The notes under the pieces: generated by a model | Told to the model about the DNA's origin: nothing | Database searches by the model: none | The model's input: the letters and a program-made list of their open reading frames with translations, nothing else | Shown: positions 9,086 through 17,623 of the stretch, one piece after another | Numbering within the stretch: position 1 is the stretch's first letter | Layout of the letters: each line of letters begins with the position of its first letter | Program-made: the position numbers and the translations under genes | NCBI GenBank assembly: GCA_944324685.1 | Contig: CALUXG010000003.1 | Span: forward strand, 1 to 32,611 | Source: an uncultured Elusimicrobiales bacterium | GTDB lineage: Bacteria; Elusimicrobiota; Elusimicrobia; Elusimicrobiales; Elusimicrobiaceae | Length of the DNA: 32,611 nucleotides | Direction of reading: 5' to 3'

Positions 9086-9114
9086 TTGACAGCGTGCTTA
9101 TATAATGTTAAGAT
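9086..9114 (+). promoter_or_regulatory. Promoter of the rimP-nusA-infB operon
   Basis: Consensus TTGACA at 9086-9091, a 17-bp spacer and TAAGAT at 9109-9114. The predicted transcription start is near 9121. An alternative TATAAT at 9101-9106 has no -35 box at proper spacing. Confidence 0.7.
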
Positions 9115-9127
9115 AAACTATCCGCTA

Positions 9128-9157
9128 AAAAAGCGACTTGGCAACAAGTCGCTTTTT
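9128..9157 (+). terminator. Terminator-like hairpin in the rimP leader (candidate attenuator)
   Basis: A perfect 13-bp stem (9128-9140 with 9145-9157, loop GCAA) ends in TTTTT. It begins only a few nt after the predicted start of transcription and ends 20 nt before the rimP ATG. No plus-strand gene precedes it, so it acts on this operon itself, as an attenuator or as a 5' stabilising hairpin. Confidence 0.7.
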
Positions 9158-9177
9158 ACTTAATAGGCAGGTGATTT

Positions 9178-9636
9178 ATGAAAGATCCGAAAACCATAGA
9201 ACAAACCGTAGCCGGCGCCTTGGAAAGCCAAGGCGTGGAACTGGTGGACTTGGTCATACAGAACCAAGGCCGGAAAAAGCTCTTGCAATTTTTCGTGGAC
9301 AAAGAGGGCGGTGTTACGCTGGACGACTGTTCCGCGCTGACCAATCAAATAGACGCTGTTTTGGAAATGGAAAATCTAATTGAAGGGGCTTATATTCTGG
9401 AGATATCTTCCCCGGGGGTGAAACGCGTATTAAAAAAACCCGCCCACTTTAAGAAATTTGTGGGTGAGCGCGTGCGCATCGTACTAAAGACCCCGCTGAA
9501 CGGCTGCGGCTTTTTTACCGGAGGGATTATCTCCGCCGATGATGACGGTTTTGTGCTGGCGGACGGCACAAATCAATATCGTTTTAAGTATGACGATGTT
9601 AAAAAAGCCAATTTGGACCCCGTGCTGGAATTTTAG
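9178..9636 (+). CDS. rimP: Ribosome maturation factor RimP
   Basis: A 152-residue cytosolic factor needed for assembly of the 30S subunit. The N-terminal alpha/beta domain contains VELVDLVIQNQGRKKLLQFFVD, shown here in part, and the characteristic LEISSPGVKRVLKKP motif at about residues 77-91. A small SH3-like C-terminal domain follows (FTGGIISADDDGFVL). The ATG at 9178 has AGGTGA upstream. It is the first gene of rimP-nusA-infB, an order conserved in many bacteria. Length is normal. Confidence 0.95.
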   Translation: MKDPKTIEQTVAGALESQGVELVDLVIQNQGRKKLLQFFVDKEGGVTLDDCSALTNQIDAVLEMENLIEGAYILEISSPGVKRVLKKPAHFKKFVGERVRIVLKTPLNGCGFFTGGIISADDDGFVLADGTNQYRFKYDDVKKANLDPVLEF

Positions 9637-9698
9637 CATTGCTGCGCGGGTCTATGGTTCATCCTGCGCAACATATTTTTACTTAAGGAGAAAAACAA

Positions 9699-11090
9699 AT
9701 GGAAGGAAATGCCAAAGATTTAATCATGGCTCTTGAGGGGCTGGAAAGAGAAAAAAACATCAAACGGGAAGACATTTTGAAAACGATAGAAGACGCCTTA
9801 GTGTCGGCGCTGCGCAAAAACTTGGGCAAAACCGCTCAAATCAGCGCAAAAATTGACGTGGAAACCGGAACGATTGAAGCGTTCCAAACGCTTAACGTCG
9901 TAGAGATTGTTACCAATCCCGAAATGGAAATAGACGTGGAAGAAGCCAAAAAATACCTGAAATCGCCCAAGGCCGGCGATGTGGTAACCTTGACGCGCAA
10001 TGTGGATGACTTTTCGCGCATCGCGGCACAAATCGCAAAACAAGTGCTTATTCAAAAAGTTCGCGGCATTGAGCGGGACAATTTTTATAAAGAGTTCAAA
10101 CCCCGCGAAGGAGAGGTCGTTACCGGTTCGGTGCGTCGTTTTTCCGACAGAGATTTAATTGTAGACTTGGGCAAAGTGGAAGCTATTTTGCCGTATTGCG
10201 AACAAATAAAAAAGGAGCGCTACAGCAACGGTTCCCGCGTGAAAGCCATCATCGCCAAAGTTCTTAACCAAACCGACTTGGCCAACGTGGGCGACGATCC
10301 CGTTTTGGGACGTTATAAATCCGCCGCGTATAAAATGGATAAAGGCCAGCGCGGACCCTATGTGATTCTTTCCCGCGCCAACGGCAAATTTTTAGAAGAA
10401 TTGTTCAAGGTGGAAGTTCCCGAGATCAGCGAAGGAATAGTGGAAATTAAAGCCGTACAGCGCGACCCGGGTTTCCGCGCCAAAGTGCTGGTGTCCAGCA
10501 TAGACCATAAAATTGATCCTATAGGCACCTGCGTGGGAATGCGCGGCATACGCATTCGCGCCGTCATGAATGAATTATCCGGAGAACGCATTGATTTGAT
10601 TAATTATTCAGATGACATTACCACCGTATTGGCCAATTCCATAGCGCCGGCAAGAGCCAGTTTTGTTAAAATCGTCAGCATGAGCGAAAAGAAAGCTTTG
10701 ATCATCGTGCCGGACGATCAGCTGCCTATCGCCATCGGTAAAGATTGGCAAAATATTAAGCTGGCTTCTCGCTTGACGGGATGGGATTTGGAAGTAAAGA
10801 GCGAAAGCCAGAAAAATAAAGAAGCCGAAGAAGCCGCCGCAGCCGCTCAGAATGCTTTGGCAGGAATAGAAGGCATTGGCCCCAAAACCGCTGAGATTTT
10901 GCAAAAAGCGGGATATGTGTCGGCGGAAAAAATCGCTTCCGTAGAACCGGAACATTTGGCCGCTTTGCAGGGCATCGGTGAAAAAACCGCCGCCAAAATT
11001 ATTGAAAGCGCCAAAAAACATTTAGAACAGCAGGTCCAAGAACCTGCCGCGGCGGAGGAGGCGGCCCATGACGACAAGGAAAACGACTAA
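9699..11090 (+). CDS. nusA: Transcription termination/antitermination protein NusA
   Basis: A 463-residue RNA polymerase-binding factor. The N-terminal RNAP-binding domain covers about 1-130, followed by S1 (EGEVVTGSVRRFSDRDLIVDL) and two KH domains. KH1 keeps the GMRG loop in CVGMRGIRIRAV. KH2 reads IGKDWQN, where most homologues have a GxxG, so its second Gly is Trp. After an Ala/Glu linker, a helix-hairpin-helix pair (ALAGIEGIGPKTAEIL, LAALQGIGEKTAAKI) forms the tail, then an acidic end. AAGGAG lies 7 nt before the ATG. The last 23 nt overlap infB. Confidence 0.95.
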   Translation: MEGNAKDLIMALEGLEREKNIKREDILKTIEDALVSALRKNLGKTAQISAKIDVETGTIEAFQTLNVVEIVTNPEMEIDVEEAKKYLKSPKAGDVVTLTRNVDDFSRIAAQIAKQVLIQKVRGIERDNFYKEFKPREGEVVTGSVRRFSDRDLIVDLGKVEAILPYCEQIKKERYSNGSRVKAIIAKVLNQTDLANVGDDPVLGRYKSAAYKMDKGQRGPYVILSRANGKFLEELFKVEVPEISEGIVEIKAVQRDPGFRAKVLVSSIDHKIDPIGTCVGMRGIRIRAVMNELSGERIDLINYSDDITTVLANSIAPARASFVKIVSMSEKKALIIVPDDQLPIAIGKDWQNIKLASRLTGWDLEVKSESQKNKEAEEAAAAAQNALAGIEGIGPKTAEILQKAGYVSAEKIASVEPEHLAALQGIGEKTAAKIIESAKKHLEQQVQEPAAAEEAAHDDKEND

Positions 11091-13359
11091 AGAAGGAGAA
11101 AGCTCCGAAGCCAAAAAGAAAACGACGGCCAAAAAAGCCCCCGCTAAAAAAACCGCGGCGAAAAAAGAAAAAACGGAGAAAAAAGTCGCCGTCAAAAAAA
11201 CGCCGGCCAAGACGGGCAAAAGAACCTCGGCCAAAAAAACGCCCGTCAAGAAAGCCGCCGAACCCAAACATGCGGAAAAAGAAAATATTTCCTCGGAACA
11301 AAACGTTTTAGTCGCCCAAACCGCGCCGGTTTCTGTCCCCCCCGAGGTGCCAGAAAAGCCGACGGCGCCGGCCGTTTCCGTACAAACGCCTAAACCGTCC
11401 GTTACAGAGCTGTCAAAAGAACAAGGTCTTTCTGAGCGTACCGCGCAGCCGTCGCAGCCGGTCAAACCGCCGCTTCGTCAGGAGCCGTCCCAAGCCCGCA
11501 CCCAAGGGCAGCCGTCTGCTCCGCAGCAAGGGGTAAACCGACACGGAAAACCCCAGCCGCCCCAACAGCAGACTTCCGCGCAAAATAATACCAAAACCGT
11601 GAAACTTATTGGTACGGAAACGGTTAAAGATTTGGCTGAAAAGATGAATTTCAAAATCAACGATTTCATCAAAAAGCTGATGACCATGGGCGTCTTTGCC
11701 ACCATCAATCAAAGACTGGAAAAAGATATGGTGGAGCTTATATGCTCTGAGTGCGGTTTTGCGGTGGAAGAAGCTCCGGCGGAGCTGGACGAAGAGACCT
11801 TGAATATTATGCAAGCGCAGGACGATCCTGCCAGCTTGCGGCCCCGCAGTCCCGTCATTACGATTATGGGCCATGTGGACCATGGCAAGACCTCTCTTTT
11901 GGACGCCATACGCAGTTCCAATGTCGTAGCCGGAGAAGAAGGCGCCATTACCCAGCACATCGGCGCTTACCGCGTACATACACCCAAAGGGGATTTGACT
12001 TTTTTGGACACCCCGGGGCACGAAGCGTTTACCGCCATGCGCGCGCGCGGCGCACAAGCGACGGACATTGTGGTTCTTGTCGTATCGGCTACGGACGGCA
12101 TTATGCCTCAGACCATCGAAGCGATGGAACACGCCAAGGCCGCCGGCGCGCCCATTATTGTAGCCGTCAATAAAATTGACCTGCCCGGCGCCAATGTGGA
12201 CCGCGTCAAACAGGATTTGGCGGCGCGCGGTTTAGTGCCGGAAGAATGGCAGGGAACGACCATATTTGTGGAAATTTCCGCCAAGAAAAAAATTAATATT
12301 GATAAACTCCTTGAAATGATTTCCCTGCAGGCGGAAATGATGGAACTCAAAGCCAATCCCGACCGCTTGGGCGTGGGAGTTATTTTGGAGTCCAAACGCG
12401 ACAATAAACGCGGCGTGGTCGCGACGGTGCTGGTGCAAAAAGGCACCATGAAAGTGGGAGATCCTTTTATCGTTGGCACCAGCTATGGCCGTATCCGTGC
12501 GCTGATTGACGAAAACGGTCAGCGTTACCAAAAAATAGGTCCCAGCGTGCCGGCCGAAATATTGGGCATCAGCGGAGAGCCGCCGCAAGTGGGCGATACG
12601 CTGTATATTATGGAAAGCGAAAAAGAAGCACGTTACGCCGCGGAAAAACGCAAACTGGCGCAAAAAGAAGACGTAAACGCCAGACGGACAAAACAAGTGT
12701 CCTTGATGAATTTGCGTAAAGACGAAAACGACGGCAACGGCGTCAAGCGTTTGCCTATTGTTCTGAAAGCCGACGTGCAGGGATCTATTGAAGCCATCAA
12801 AGACGCGCTGCTGCGCATTCCGTCAGACGAGGTGGAACTGGACATTATTCTGTCCGCTCCGGGCAATATTAACGAGTCGGACATTCTGTTGGCCAAAGCC
12901 AGCAATGCCGTAGTCATTGGTTTTCACATAGACGTGGAACACAAAGCCCAGAGCGAAGCCGAACGGGAAGGGATAGAAATACGTCTCTATACCATTATCT
13001 TTGAACTGCTGGAAGACATTAAAGCCGCCATGGAGGGCTTGCTGGAGCCGGACGTGGTGGAAGTGTCTTTGGGCAAGGCGACCATCAAAAAAGTCATGCG
13101 CCTAAGTTCTGGTCTCATTTCCGGTTCGCTGGTGGACAGCGGCAAAATGGTGCGCGGCGGTGAAGTAAAAATCTGGCGCGGCGCGGAAGTGGTCGGCACC
13201 GGACGCATTGGCGGACTCAAACGCTTCAAAGACGACGTTAAAGAAGTGGAAAAAGGCTTTGAATGCGGTATTTTGGTGGAAGGTTTTAAGGGCGTGCAGG
13301 AGGGCGACGTGATTGAATGCATTAAACATGAAAACGTTACCCGTCGCATAAAAATGTAA
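11068..13359 (+). CDS. infB: Translation initiation factor IF-2
   Basis: A 763-residue GTPase that places initiator tRNA on the 30S subunit. The first 70 residues are a Lys/Ala/Pro repeat region of the AKKTPAKK type, then a Pro/Gln-rich linker, the IF2-N domain at about 175-225, and the G domain with GHVDHGKTS from about residue 268, DTPGHEAF and NKID. Domains II to IV follow to the C-terminus. The start overlaps nusA by 23 nt and has GGAGGAGG in front, so translation is coupled. The N-terminal repeats are low-complexity and may vary in number. A strong terminator follows. Confidence 0.96.
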   Translation: MTTRKTTKEGESSEAKKKTTAKKAPAKKTAAKKEKTEKKVAVKKTPAKTGKRTSAKKTPVKKAAEPKHAEKENISSEQNVLVAQTAPVSVPPEVPEKPTAPAVSVQTPKPSVTELSKEQGLSERTAQPSQPVKPPLRQEPSQARTQGQPSAPQQGVNRHGKPQPPQQQTSAQNNTKTVKLIGTETVKDLAEKMNFKINDFIKKLMTMGVFATINQRLEKDMVELICSECGFAVEEAPAELDEETLNIMQAQDDPASLRPRSPVITIMGHVDHGKTSLLDAIRSSNVVAGEEGAITQHIGAYRVHTPKGDLTFLDTPGHEAFTAMRARGAQATDIVVLVVSATDGIMPQTIEAMEHAKAAGAPIIVAVNKIDLPGANVDRVKQDLAARGLVPEEWQGTTIFVEISAKKKINIDKLLEMISLQAEMMELKANPDRLGVGVILESKRDNKRGVVATVLVQKGTMKVGDPFIVGTSYGRIRALIDENGQRYQKIGPSVPAEILGISGEPPQVGDTLYIMESEKEARYAAEKRKLAQKEDVNARRTKQVSLMNLRKDENDGNGVKRLPIVLKADVQGSIEAIKDALLRIPSDEVELDIILSAPGNINESDILLAKASNAVVIGFHIDVEHKAQSEAEREGIEIRLYTIIFELLEDIKAAMEGLLEPDVVEVSLGKATIKKVMRLSSGLISGSLVDSGKMVRGGEVKIWRGAEVVGTGRIGGLKRFKDDVKEVEKGFECGILVEGFKGVQEGDVIECIKHENVTRRIKM

Positions 13360-13375
13360 ACCGTTCCATGCACCT

Positions 13376-13410
13376 AAAACCCGCCAAGCCGCAGGCAAGG
13401 CGGGTTTTTT
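13376..13410 (+). terminator. Terminator of rimP-nusA-infB
   Basis: A 10-bp stem (13376-13385 with 13399-13408) with a partly paired interior, ending in six T, 17 nt after the infB stop. It separates infB from rbfA, which normally follows directly. Confidence 0.88.
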
Positions 13411-13432
13411 ACGGCGTTTTTATACAAAACGC

Positions 13433-13461
13433 TTGTTTCTGAGGCGGAAAGTGATTATAAT
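13433..13461 (+). promoter_or_regulatory. Promoter of the DUF190 gene
   Basis: TTGTTT (13433-13438), a 17-bp spacer and TATAAT (13456-13461). The short leader holds a CCGCC/GGCGG stem (about 13488-13502) before the ribosome site AGGGGA. Confidence 0.65.
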
Positions 13462-13522
13462 AAAAAGAACGGCGCGGCCGTTTCACCGCCTTAAAGGCGG
13501 CGTTTATATTCAGGGGATAATT

Positions 13523-13876
13523 ATGGAACCCAAAAAAATAAAACTGCTTAAGATTTTTGTCAGCAGCACCGACGTGGTGGAACACTCGTTGTTGTATGAG
13601 AGCATTTTGCGCAAAGCCAAAGCATACGGCGTTGCGGGAGGTACGGCCGTCAAAGGAGCTATGGGATACGGCATCAGCAGCGAACTGAGAAATACGCGCT
13701 TTTTTGAGCTGGTGGAAAAATTTCCCGTAGTGGTGGAATGTATAGATACGGCGGAAAAAATAGACGGTTTTATCGCCAGTATTCTTCCATGGCTGGAAAG
13801 CCAGCCTAAGGGCTGTTTGGTCAGCACGCAGGACGTAACGGTATATCTGGCCAAAAAAGGCGATACAAAAAAATAA
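13523..13876 (+). CDS. DUF190 (PII-like) family protein
   Basis: A 117-residue protein of the DUF190 family, whose fold resembles the PII signalling proteins. Family features seen: KIFVSSTDVVEHSLLYESIL near the start, then KAKAYGVAGGTAVKGAMGYG, and a PVVVECIDTAEKI strand. Family members may bind nucleotides or ions; no partner is visible here. The ATG at 13523 was chosen because AGGGGA precedes it and the family motif begins right after; a longer frame to 13433 would start inside the promoter. It stands alone between terminators, wedged between infB and rbfA. Confidence 0.88.
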   Translation: MEPKKIKLLKIFVSSTDVVEHSLLYESILRKAKAYGVAGGTAVKGAMGYGISSELRNTRFFELVEKFPVVVECIDTAEKIDGFIASILPWLESQPKGCLVSTQDVTVYLAKKGDTKK

Positions 13877-13891
13877 TTCTTTTATGCCATT

Positions 13892-13921
13892 AAAATCCCC
13901 GCTTTCAGGCGGGGATTTTTT
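13892..13921. terminator. Bidirectional terminator between convergent DUF190 and pilin genes
   Basis: An 11-bp stem (13892-13902 with 13909-13919) has A and T tracts on either side. It sits 16 nt after one stop codon and 2 nt before the end of the opposing gene. Confidence 0.88.
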
Positions 13922-13922
13922 A

Positions 13923-14420
13923 TTAGAATTTGACGGAATAAATAGGCTCTCCTTTTGCCGTGGTCTTTCCCGTAGGACGGCCCAGAGAGGCGCAAATCTT
14001 TTCCCCCGTTTTGCCGATTTCTTCTTGTTCTGGATAGCATTTCCACCTTGAAGCGTCATCATATAAATCAAGAATGAGTCCCGGGCCGGCCCAATACACC
14101 CCATATCCCAATGCAGACAGCCCCATCATGCCTATGGGAGTTCCTCTATAGCTGATTTTGGCTTCTTCTGTCGTGGACACGTAATCATATGCCACATGTA
14201 TATCCAAAACATTCATGTCAGCAGTATGTTGACCCGTTGTTATATAATAGCGTTTTTTAGCTTCCACCACGGCACGCAGCAGAGGCAGTGCCCGAGCCAC
14301 GCGCGCCCGCCCGACGGCTACTTTATATTTTGGCAAGGCCACCGCCGCAAAAATGCCGATAATCAAAACAACCACCAATAATTCTATCAGAGTAAAACCC
14401 CGTTTTTTAGCTTTTTTCAT
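13923..14420 (-). CDS. Type IV pilin-like protein (prepilin N-terminal motif), copy 2
   Basis: 165 residues. A basic leader MKKAKKRG is followed by FTLIELLVVVLIIGIFAAVA, so cleavage is expected after Gly8 with Glu at mature position 5. An amphipathic helix and a small C-terminal domain with two Cys (KCYPEQEE and KICASLG) follow. It is likely a minor pilin or pseudopilin exported through a type IV pilus or type II-like machine; none of the machine's other genes are in the window. The ATG at 14420 has no ribosome site, but a TGn extended -10 ends 6 nt upstream, implying a leaderless mRNA. It is divergent from rbfA. Confidence 0.88.
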   Translation of the reverse strand: MKKAKKRGFTLIELLVVVLIIGIFAAVALPKYKVAVGRARVARALPLLRAVVEAKKRYYITTGQHTADMNVLDIHVAYDYVSTTEEAKISYRGTPIGMMGLSALGYGVYWAGPGLILDLYDDASRWKCYPEQEEIGKTGEKICASLGRPTGKTTAKGEPIYSVKF

Positions 14421-14446
14421 AGCAAAATAATATCAAAAAAAAAAAA
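14421..14446 (-). promoter_or_regulatory. T12 tract and extended -10 promoter of pilin gene 2
   Basis: On the minus strand exactly twelve T (14446-14435) run into TGA-TATTAT (ending at 14427), then 6 nt, then ATG. Spacing is identical to the promoter of pilin gene 1. Confidence 0.6.
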
Positions 14447-14522
14447 CGATGCAAGAGAAAGCTCTCAGCCCCCCTTAAACGCGTGCTGGCATGACACGGC
14501 GTCCAAACAAGCCTGCGCAAAA

Positions 14523-14531
14523 TGGTATAAT
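14523..14531 (+). promoter_or_regulatory. Extended -10 promoter of rbfA, predicted leaderless
   Basis: TGG-TATAAT ends 6 nt before the rbfA ATG, which places the transcription start at or next to the A of the ATG. No Shine-Dalgarno and no clear -35 box are seen. Confidence 0.6.
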
Positions 14532-14537
14532 AAAAAT

Positions 14538-14897
14538 ATGATAGACAGAATAAAACGCCTTGAAAATTTATTTTTGCAGGAAATCAATGCCATTATTTCA
14601 CGCATGACGGCGGCGGGACACTTGGGCGGGTTTGTTACCATCACGTCTGTACACGTGGCCAAAGATTTGGCTTCGGCCAAAGTATATTTTTCCGTCTTTG
14701 GTAGTCCTGAGGATCGCAAAAAGACGCAAGAACAGCTCTCTCTTTTGCGAAAAGAACTCGGCGCGCTGCTGCGTCACCGGCTGCACTTGAAAAGGATTCC
14801 GTCTTTCAGCTTTGAATACGATGACACTCCGGAAAAGGCCAGCCGCGTGGAAAGTATTTTCAAAATTATTGAAAAAGAACACGACCATGAAAAATGA
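14538..14897 (+). CDS. rbfA: Ribosome-binding factor A
   Basis: A 119-residue KH-like factor for late 30S maturation and cold adaptation. Family features: an N-terminal helix ending in LQEINAIISR, the strand-loop VTITSVHVAKDLASAKVYFSV, and LLRHRLHLKRIPSFSFEYDD near the C-terminus. The ATG at 14538 has no ribosome site, and an extended -10 directly precedes it. It heads a compact operon with nrnA, truB and ribF. Its last 11 nt overlap nrnA. Usually rbfA follows infB; here a DUF190 gene and a pilin gene lie between. Confidence 0.95.
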   Translation: MIDRIKRLENLFLQEINAIISRMTAAGHLGGFVTITSVHVAKDLASAKVYFSVFGSPEDRKKTQEQLSLLRKELGALLRHRLHLKRIPSFSFEYDDTPEKASRVESIFKIIEKEHDHEK

Positions 14898-15882
14898 TCC
14901 TCATTCTTTTGAACAGATTTGGCAAGCCATACAGCAGGGGCAAAATTTTTTCGTCGCCGGACACTTAAATCCGGACGGGGATTCTTTGGGTTGTACGCTG
15001 GCTGTGTGTTCTTTGTTGGAGCGGTTGGGCAAAACGGCATACGCTTATGCTTCTCCTGCCATAGGAACAGATTTGTTGTTTCTGCCCGGGCTGGAAAAAA
15101 TACACGTTAATGAACTGCCGCCGAAACCTCAGTTTGACACGGTAATTTTGTTGGAATGTTCCGACCGAAAACGCGGCGGCGATTTGGAAAATGTACTGCA
15201 AAATGCCCAAACGTTGATCAATATAGACCATCATTTAGTCAGCGACGCCTACGGAGACGTCAATCATATTGATTCTGCGGCATCTTCCACCGCGGAAATT
15301 ATTTTCCAACTTTTTGAAGCCGCCGCGGACGGCCTGTTTCCTACGGCGGATGAAGCCACTTGTCTTTACACCGGCCTTGTTACCGATACGGGGCGTTTTC
15401 TGCATACCAATACGACGGCCGAAGCGCTGCGTGTGGCGTCGGCTTTGGTGGCCTTGGGAGCGGACGTAAATAAAATTAACCAAGTTATCTACTTTACCAA
15501 ATCTTATACGGAGCTTAAGCTGCTCGGCCGTGCGCTGGAAAAAATGCGTTTGCTTTTTCAAAATAAATACAGCGAAATCGTGCTGACACAGGCTGATTTT
15601 GAACCGTTCAACGCCGTACCCTCGCAAACTCAGGGCATTGTCAGCCAGCCCACCATGATCCCGGGGGTGGAGGTTTCCGCTTTGCTTAAGGAAGAGCCGG
15701 ATAAAATATCCGTCAATCTTCGCTCCCGCAATAAAATAGACGTCAGCTCTATCGCCCAGAAATTTGGCGGCGGCGGTCATGCACGTGCGGCGGGGTTTAA
15801 GGTAAACGGCAAAACCGTGCAGGCCGTGGCGGCGGAATTGGCCGAAGCGGTGCAGGAAGCTCTTTCCCATGTCAAACATTGA
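14887..15882 (+). CDS. nrnA: DHH-family phosphoesterase, NrnA-like (nanoRNase/pAp phosphatase)
   Basis: 331 residues with DHH and DHHA1 domains. Metal-binding motifs are present in order: GHLNPDGDSLG at about residues 24-34, ECSDR, the IDHH signature, TGLVTDTGRF, and the substrate-binding GGGGHARAAGF near the C-terminus. Such enzymes degrade very short RNAs and dephosphorylate pAp. The ATG at 14887 lies inside the end of rbfA and gives the expected N-terminus; a longer frame from 14812 would overlap more. It overlaps truB by 14 nt. Its place between rbfA and truB is a common gene order. Confidence 0.93.
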   Translation: MKNDPHSFEQIWQAIQQGQNFFVAGHLNPDGDSLGCTLAVCSLLERLGKTAYAYASPAIGTDLLFLPGLEKIHVNELPPKPQFDTVILLECSDRKRGGDLENVLQNAQTLINIDHHLVSDAYGDVNHIDSAASSTAEIIFQLFEAAADGLFPTADEATCLYTGLVTDTGRFLHTNTTAEALRVASALVALGADVNKINQVIYFTKSYTELKLLGRALEKMRLLFQNKYSEIVLTQADFEPFNAVPSQTQGIVSQPTMIPGVEVSALLKEEPDKISVNLRSRNKIDVSSIAQKFGGGGHARAAGFKVNGKTVQAVAAELAEAVQEALSHVKH

Positions 15883-16573
15883 ACCAAGCGGCTTGTTGTT
15901 GATAGACAAACCGCAGAATTTTACTTCCAACGATGTCGTGGCCGTGGCGCGCCGCGTGTTGGGCGTCAAACGCATGGGCCACAGCGGTACGCTCGATCCT
16001 ATGGCGACGGGACTTTTGATTTTGCTTGTCGGACGCAAAGCCACGCGCCTGCAGTCAAATTTTCTAAAATTGCCAAAAGTCTACCGCGCCCAACTTGTGC
16101 TGGGAGCAGAGACAGACACGTGGGACGCCCAAGGCCATGTCATACGGCGTCTGCCCGTTCCCGATATAGATGTAACCCGCATACAGGCCGCCGTCAAAAC
16201 ATTGAGCGGAGAAATACGCCAGCAAATCCCCCCCTTTAGCGCCAAAAAAATAAACGGCCGGAAAATGTATGAATTGGCCCGCCGCGGACAAGAGATGCAA
16301 GCGCGTTTTAATACGGTGCAAATTTCGGCGTGGGAAGATATTGTTTTTGACGGAAAAAACAATATTTCGTTTACTTTGCACTGTTCCTGCGGCACTTATG
16401 TGCGTGCCGTGGGGCTTATGCTGGCGCGCGCGTTGGGGACGACGGGGCATTTAAGCGCTCTGCGCCGCACGCGCATAGGAAATTTTGACGTGCAGGAAGC
16501 GTTTGACGGCGGAAAATTAAAAACGACGCCTAGGGAAGAACTGCTCGCGTTTATAAGGGAAGCGGTATGCTGA
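15869..16573 (+). CDS. truB: tRNA pseudouridine(55) synthase
   Basis: A 234-residue enzyme that makes pseudouridine 55 in the tRNA T loop. The catalytic Asp43 is in GHSGTLDPMATGLL. Other family motifs are YRAQLVLGAETDTWD, QQIPPFSAKKINGRKMYE and CSCGTYVRA. The C-terminal PUA domain found in the E. coli enzyme is missing, giving a short form common in several phyla. The start overlaps nrnA by 14 nt and the end overlaps ribF by 7 nt, so translation of the operon is coupled. Confidence 0.95.
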   Translation: MSNIEPSGLLLIDKPQNFTSNDVVAVARRVLGVKRMGHSGTLDPMATGLLILLVGRKATRLQSNFLKLPKVYRAQLVLGAETDTWDAQGHVIRRLPVPDIDVTRIQAAVKTLSGEIRQQIPPFSAKKINGRKMYELARRGQEMQARFNTVQISAWEDIVFDGKNNISFTLHCSCGTYVRAVGLMLARALGTTGHLSALRRTRIGNFDVQEAFDGGKLKTTPREELLAFIREAVC

Positions 16574-17481
16574 GGCAGAGAAATTTTATTACGCTGGGAA
16601 CCTTTGACGGAGTGCATTTGGGGCATCGCGCCCTGTTTTCCCGTTTGGAACAACTTTCCGTGCTGCACCGAATGCAGCCGCTGGTGCTTTATTTTTCCTA
16701 TCCTCCGAAAACGCTTTTGTCCCCCCGTCCGGAGATGACGGTGCTGAGTACTCCTCCTGAAAAGAAGCACTTGTTGTCCCAGTGTTTGGATTTTCGTCCG
16801 CTGTCGCTGGATTTTCAGGGTTATCGTGAATATTCGGCGGGGCAATTTTTCAAAAAAATACTTATGGAAAAATACCGTTGCGGCGGTATTTTGGCGGGGC
16901 CGGATTTTGCTTTTGGCAAAAACAGACAAGGCAATGATTCTTTCTTAAAAGAGGTGTGTGCGCAGGAGGGGCTGTCTTTTGAAATATTGCCTTTTTATGA
17001 CGCCGCAGACGGAACTAAAATATCTTCTTCTCTTATACGCAAAACATTGGCCGAGGGCAAAATACCCCAAGCCAACGCCATGTTGGGCCGCCTTTACAGT
17101 TTGCAAGGACGGGTAGTCAGCGGCAAAAGATTGGGCAGGAAACTGGGATTTCCGACGGCAAATTTAGACATTAATTTTTATAAACTTTTGCCGCTGGGCG
17201 TCTTTGCCGTCAAAGTGCGCGTAGGCAAGAAGTTTTACCGCGGCATATGCAACATCGGTTTTCGCCCGACGGTCAATCCCATTGATTCCGTCATTCCTCT
17301 GACAGAAGTGCATATTTTGGATTTTCACCAATCCATTTATGGACGGCGTATAGAAGTTTTCTTCTATGACAAAATACGCGGCGAAGTGAAATTCAACGGC
17401 CTAGATGAGCTGAAAGCCCAATTGGCACACGACAAACAAACGGCGAAAGAATGGATAAGCGATAAAGAATTGCAATCCTGA
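16567..17481 (+). CDS. ribF: Bifunctional riboflavin kinase/FAD synthetase
   Basis: A 304-residue enzyme that converts riboflavin to FMN and then FAD. The N-terminal nucleotidyltransferase half has GTFDGVHLGHRAL (residues 11-23) and ISSSLIRK (about 157-164). The kinase half has GRKLGFPTANLD and ends with the RIEVFFYDKIRGEVKF segment. Its ATG overlaps the truB stop, with AGGGAAG upstream. It is the last gene of rbfA-nrnA-truB-ribF. No clear terminator follows; the 142-nt gap to the convergent gene at 17624 holds only a weak 8-bp inverted repeat. Confidence 0.96.
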   Translation: MLRQRNFITLGTFDGVHLGHRALFSRLEQLSVLHRMQPLVLYFSYPPKTLLSPRPEMTVLSTPPEKKHLLSQCLDFRPLSLDFQGYREYSAGQFFKKILMEKYRCGGILAGPDFAFGKNRQGNDSFLKEVCAQEGLSFEILPFYDAADGTKISSSLIRKTLAEGKIPQANAMLGRLYSLQGRVVSGKRLGRKLGFPTANLDINFYKLLPLGVFAVKVRVGKKFYRGICNIGFRPTVNPIDSVIPLTEVHILDFHQSIYGRRIEVFFYDKIRGEVKFNGLDELKAQLAHDKQTAKEWISDKELQS

Positions 17482-17623
17482 AATATATGCTTTGTTGTTG
17501 GTTCGTTGCCGTCTGTGTCCTATCATCGTCCATGCGCAGACGGCAGTACGCCGAATCCCTTGTTTTGGAACTGTTTCCGCCGCATTTGACCTTGCACAAA
17601 ACAATACAACGAAAAACAGCCAA

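Noticed and set aside
11022-12132. Minus-strand frames opposite infB
   Set aside because: Low-complexity Phe/Arg-rich antisense of the Lys/Ala repeats of IF-2.
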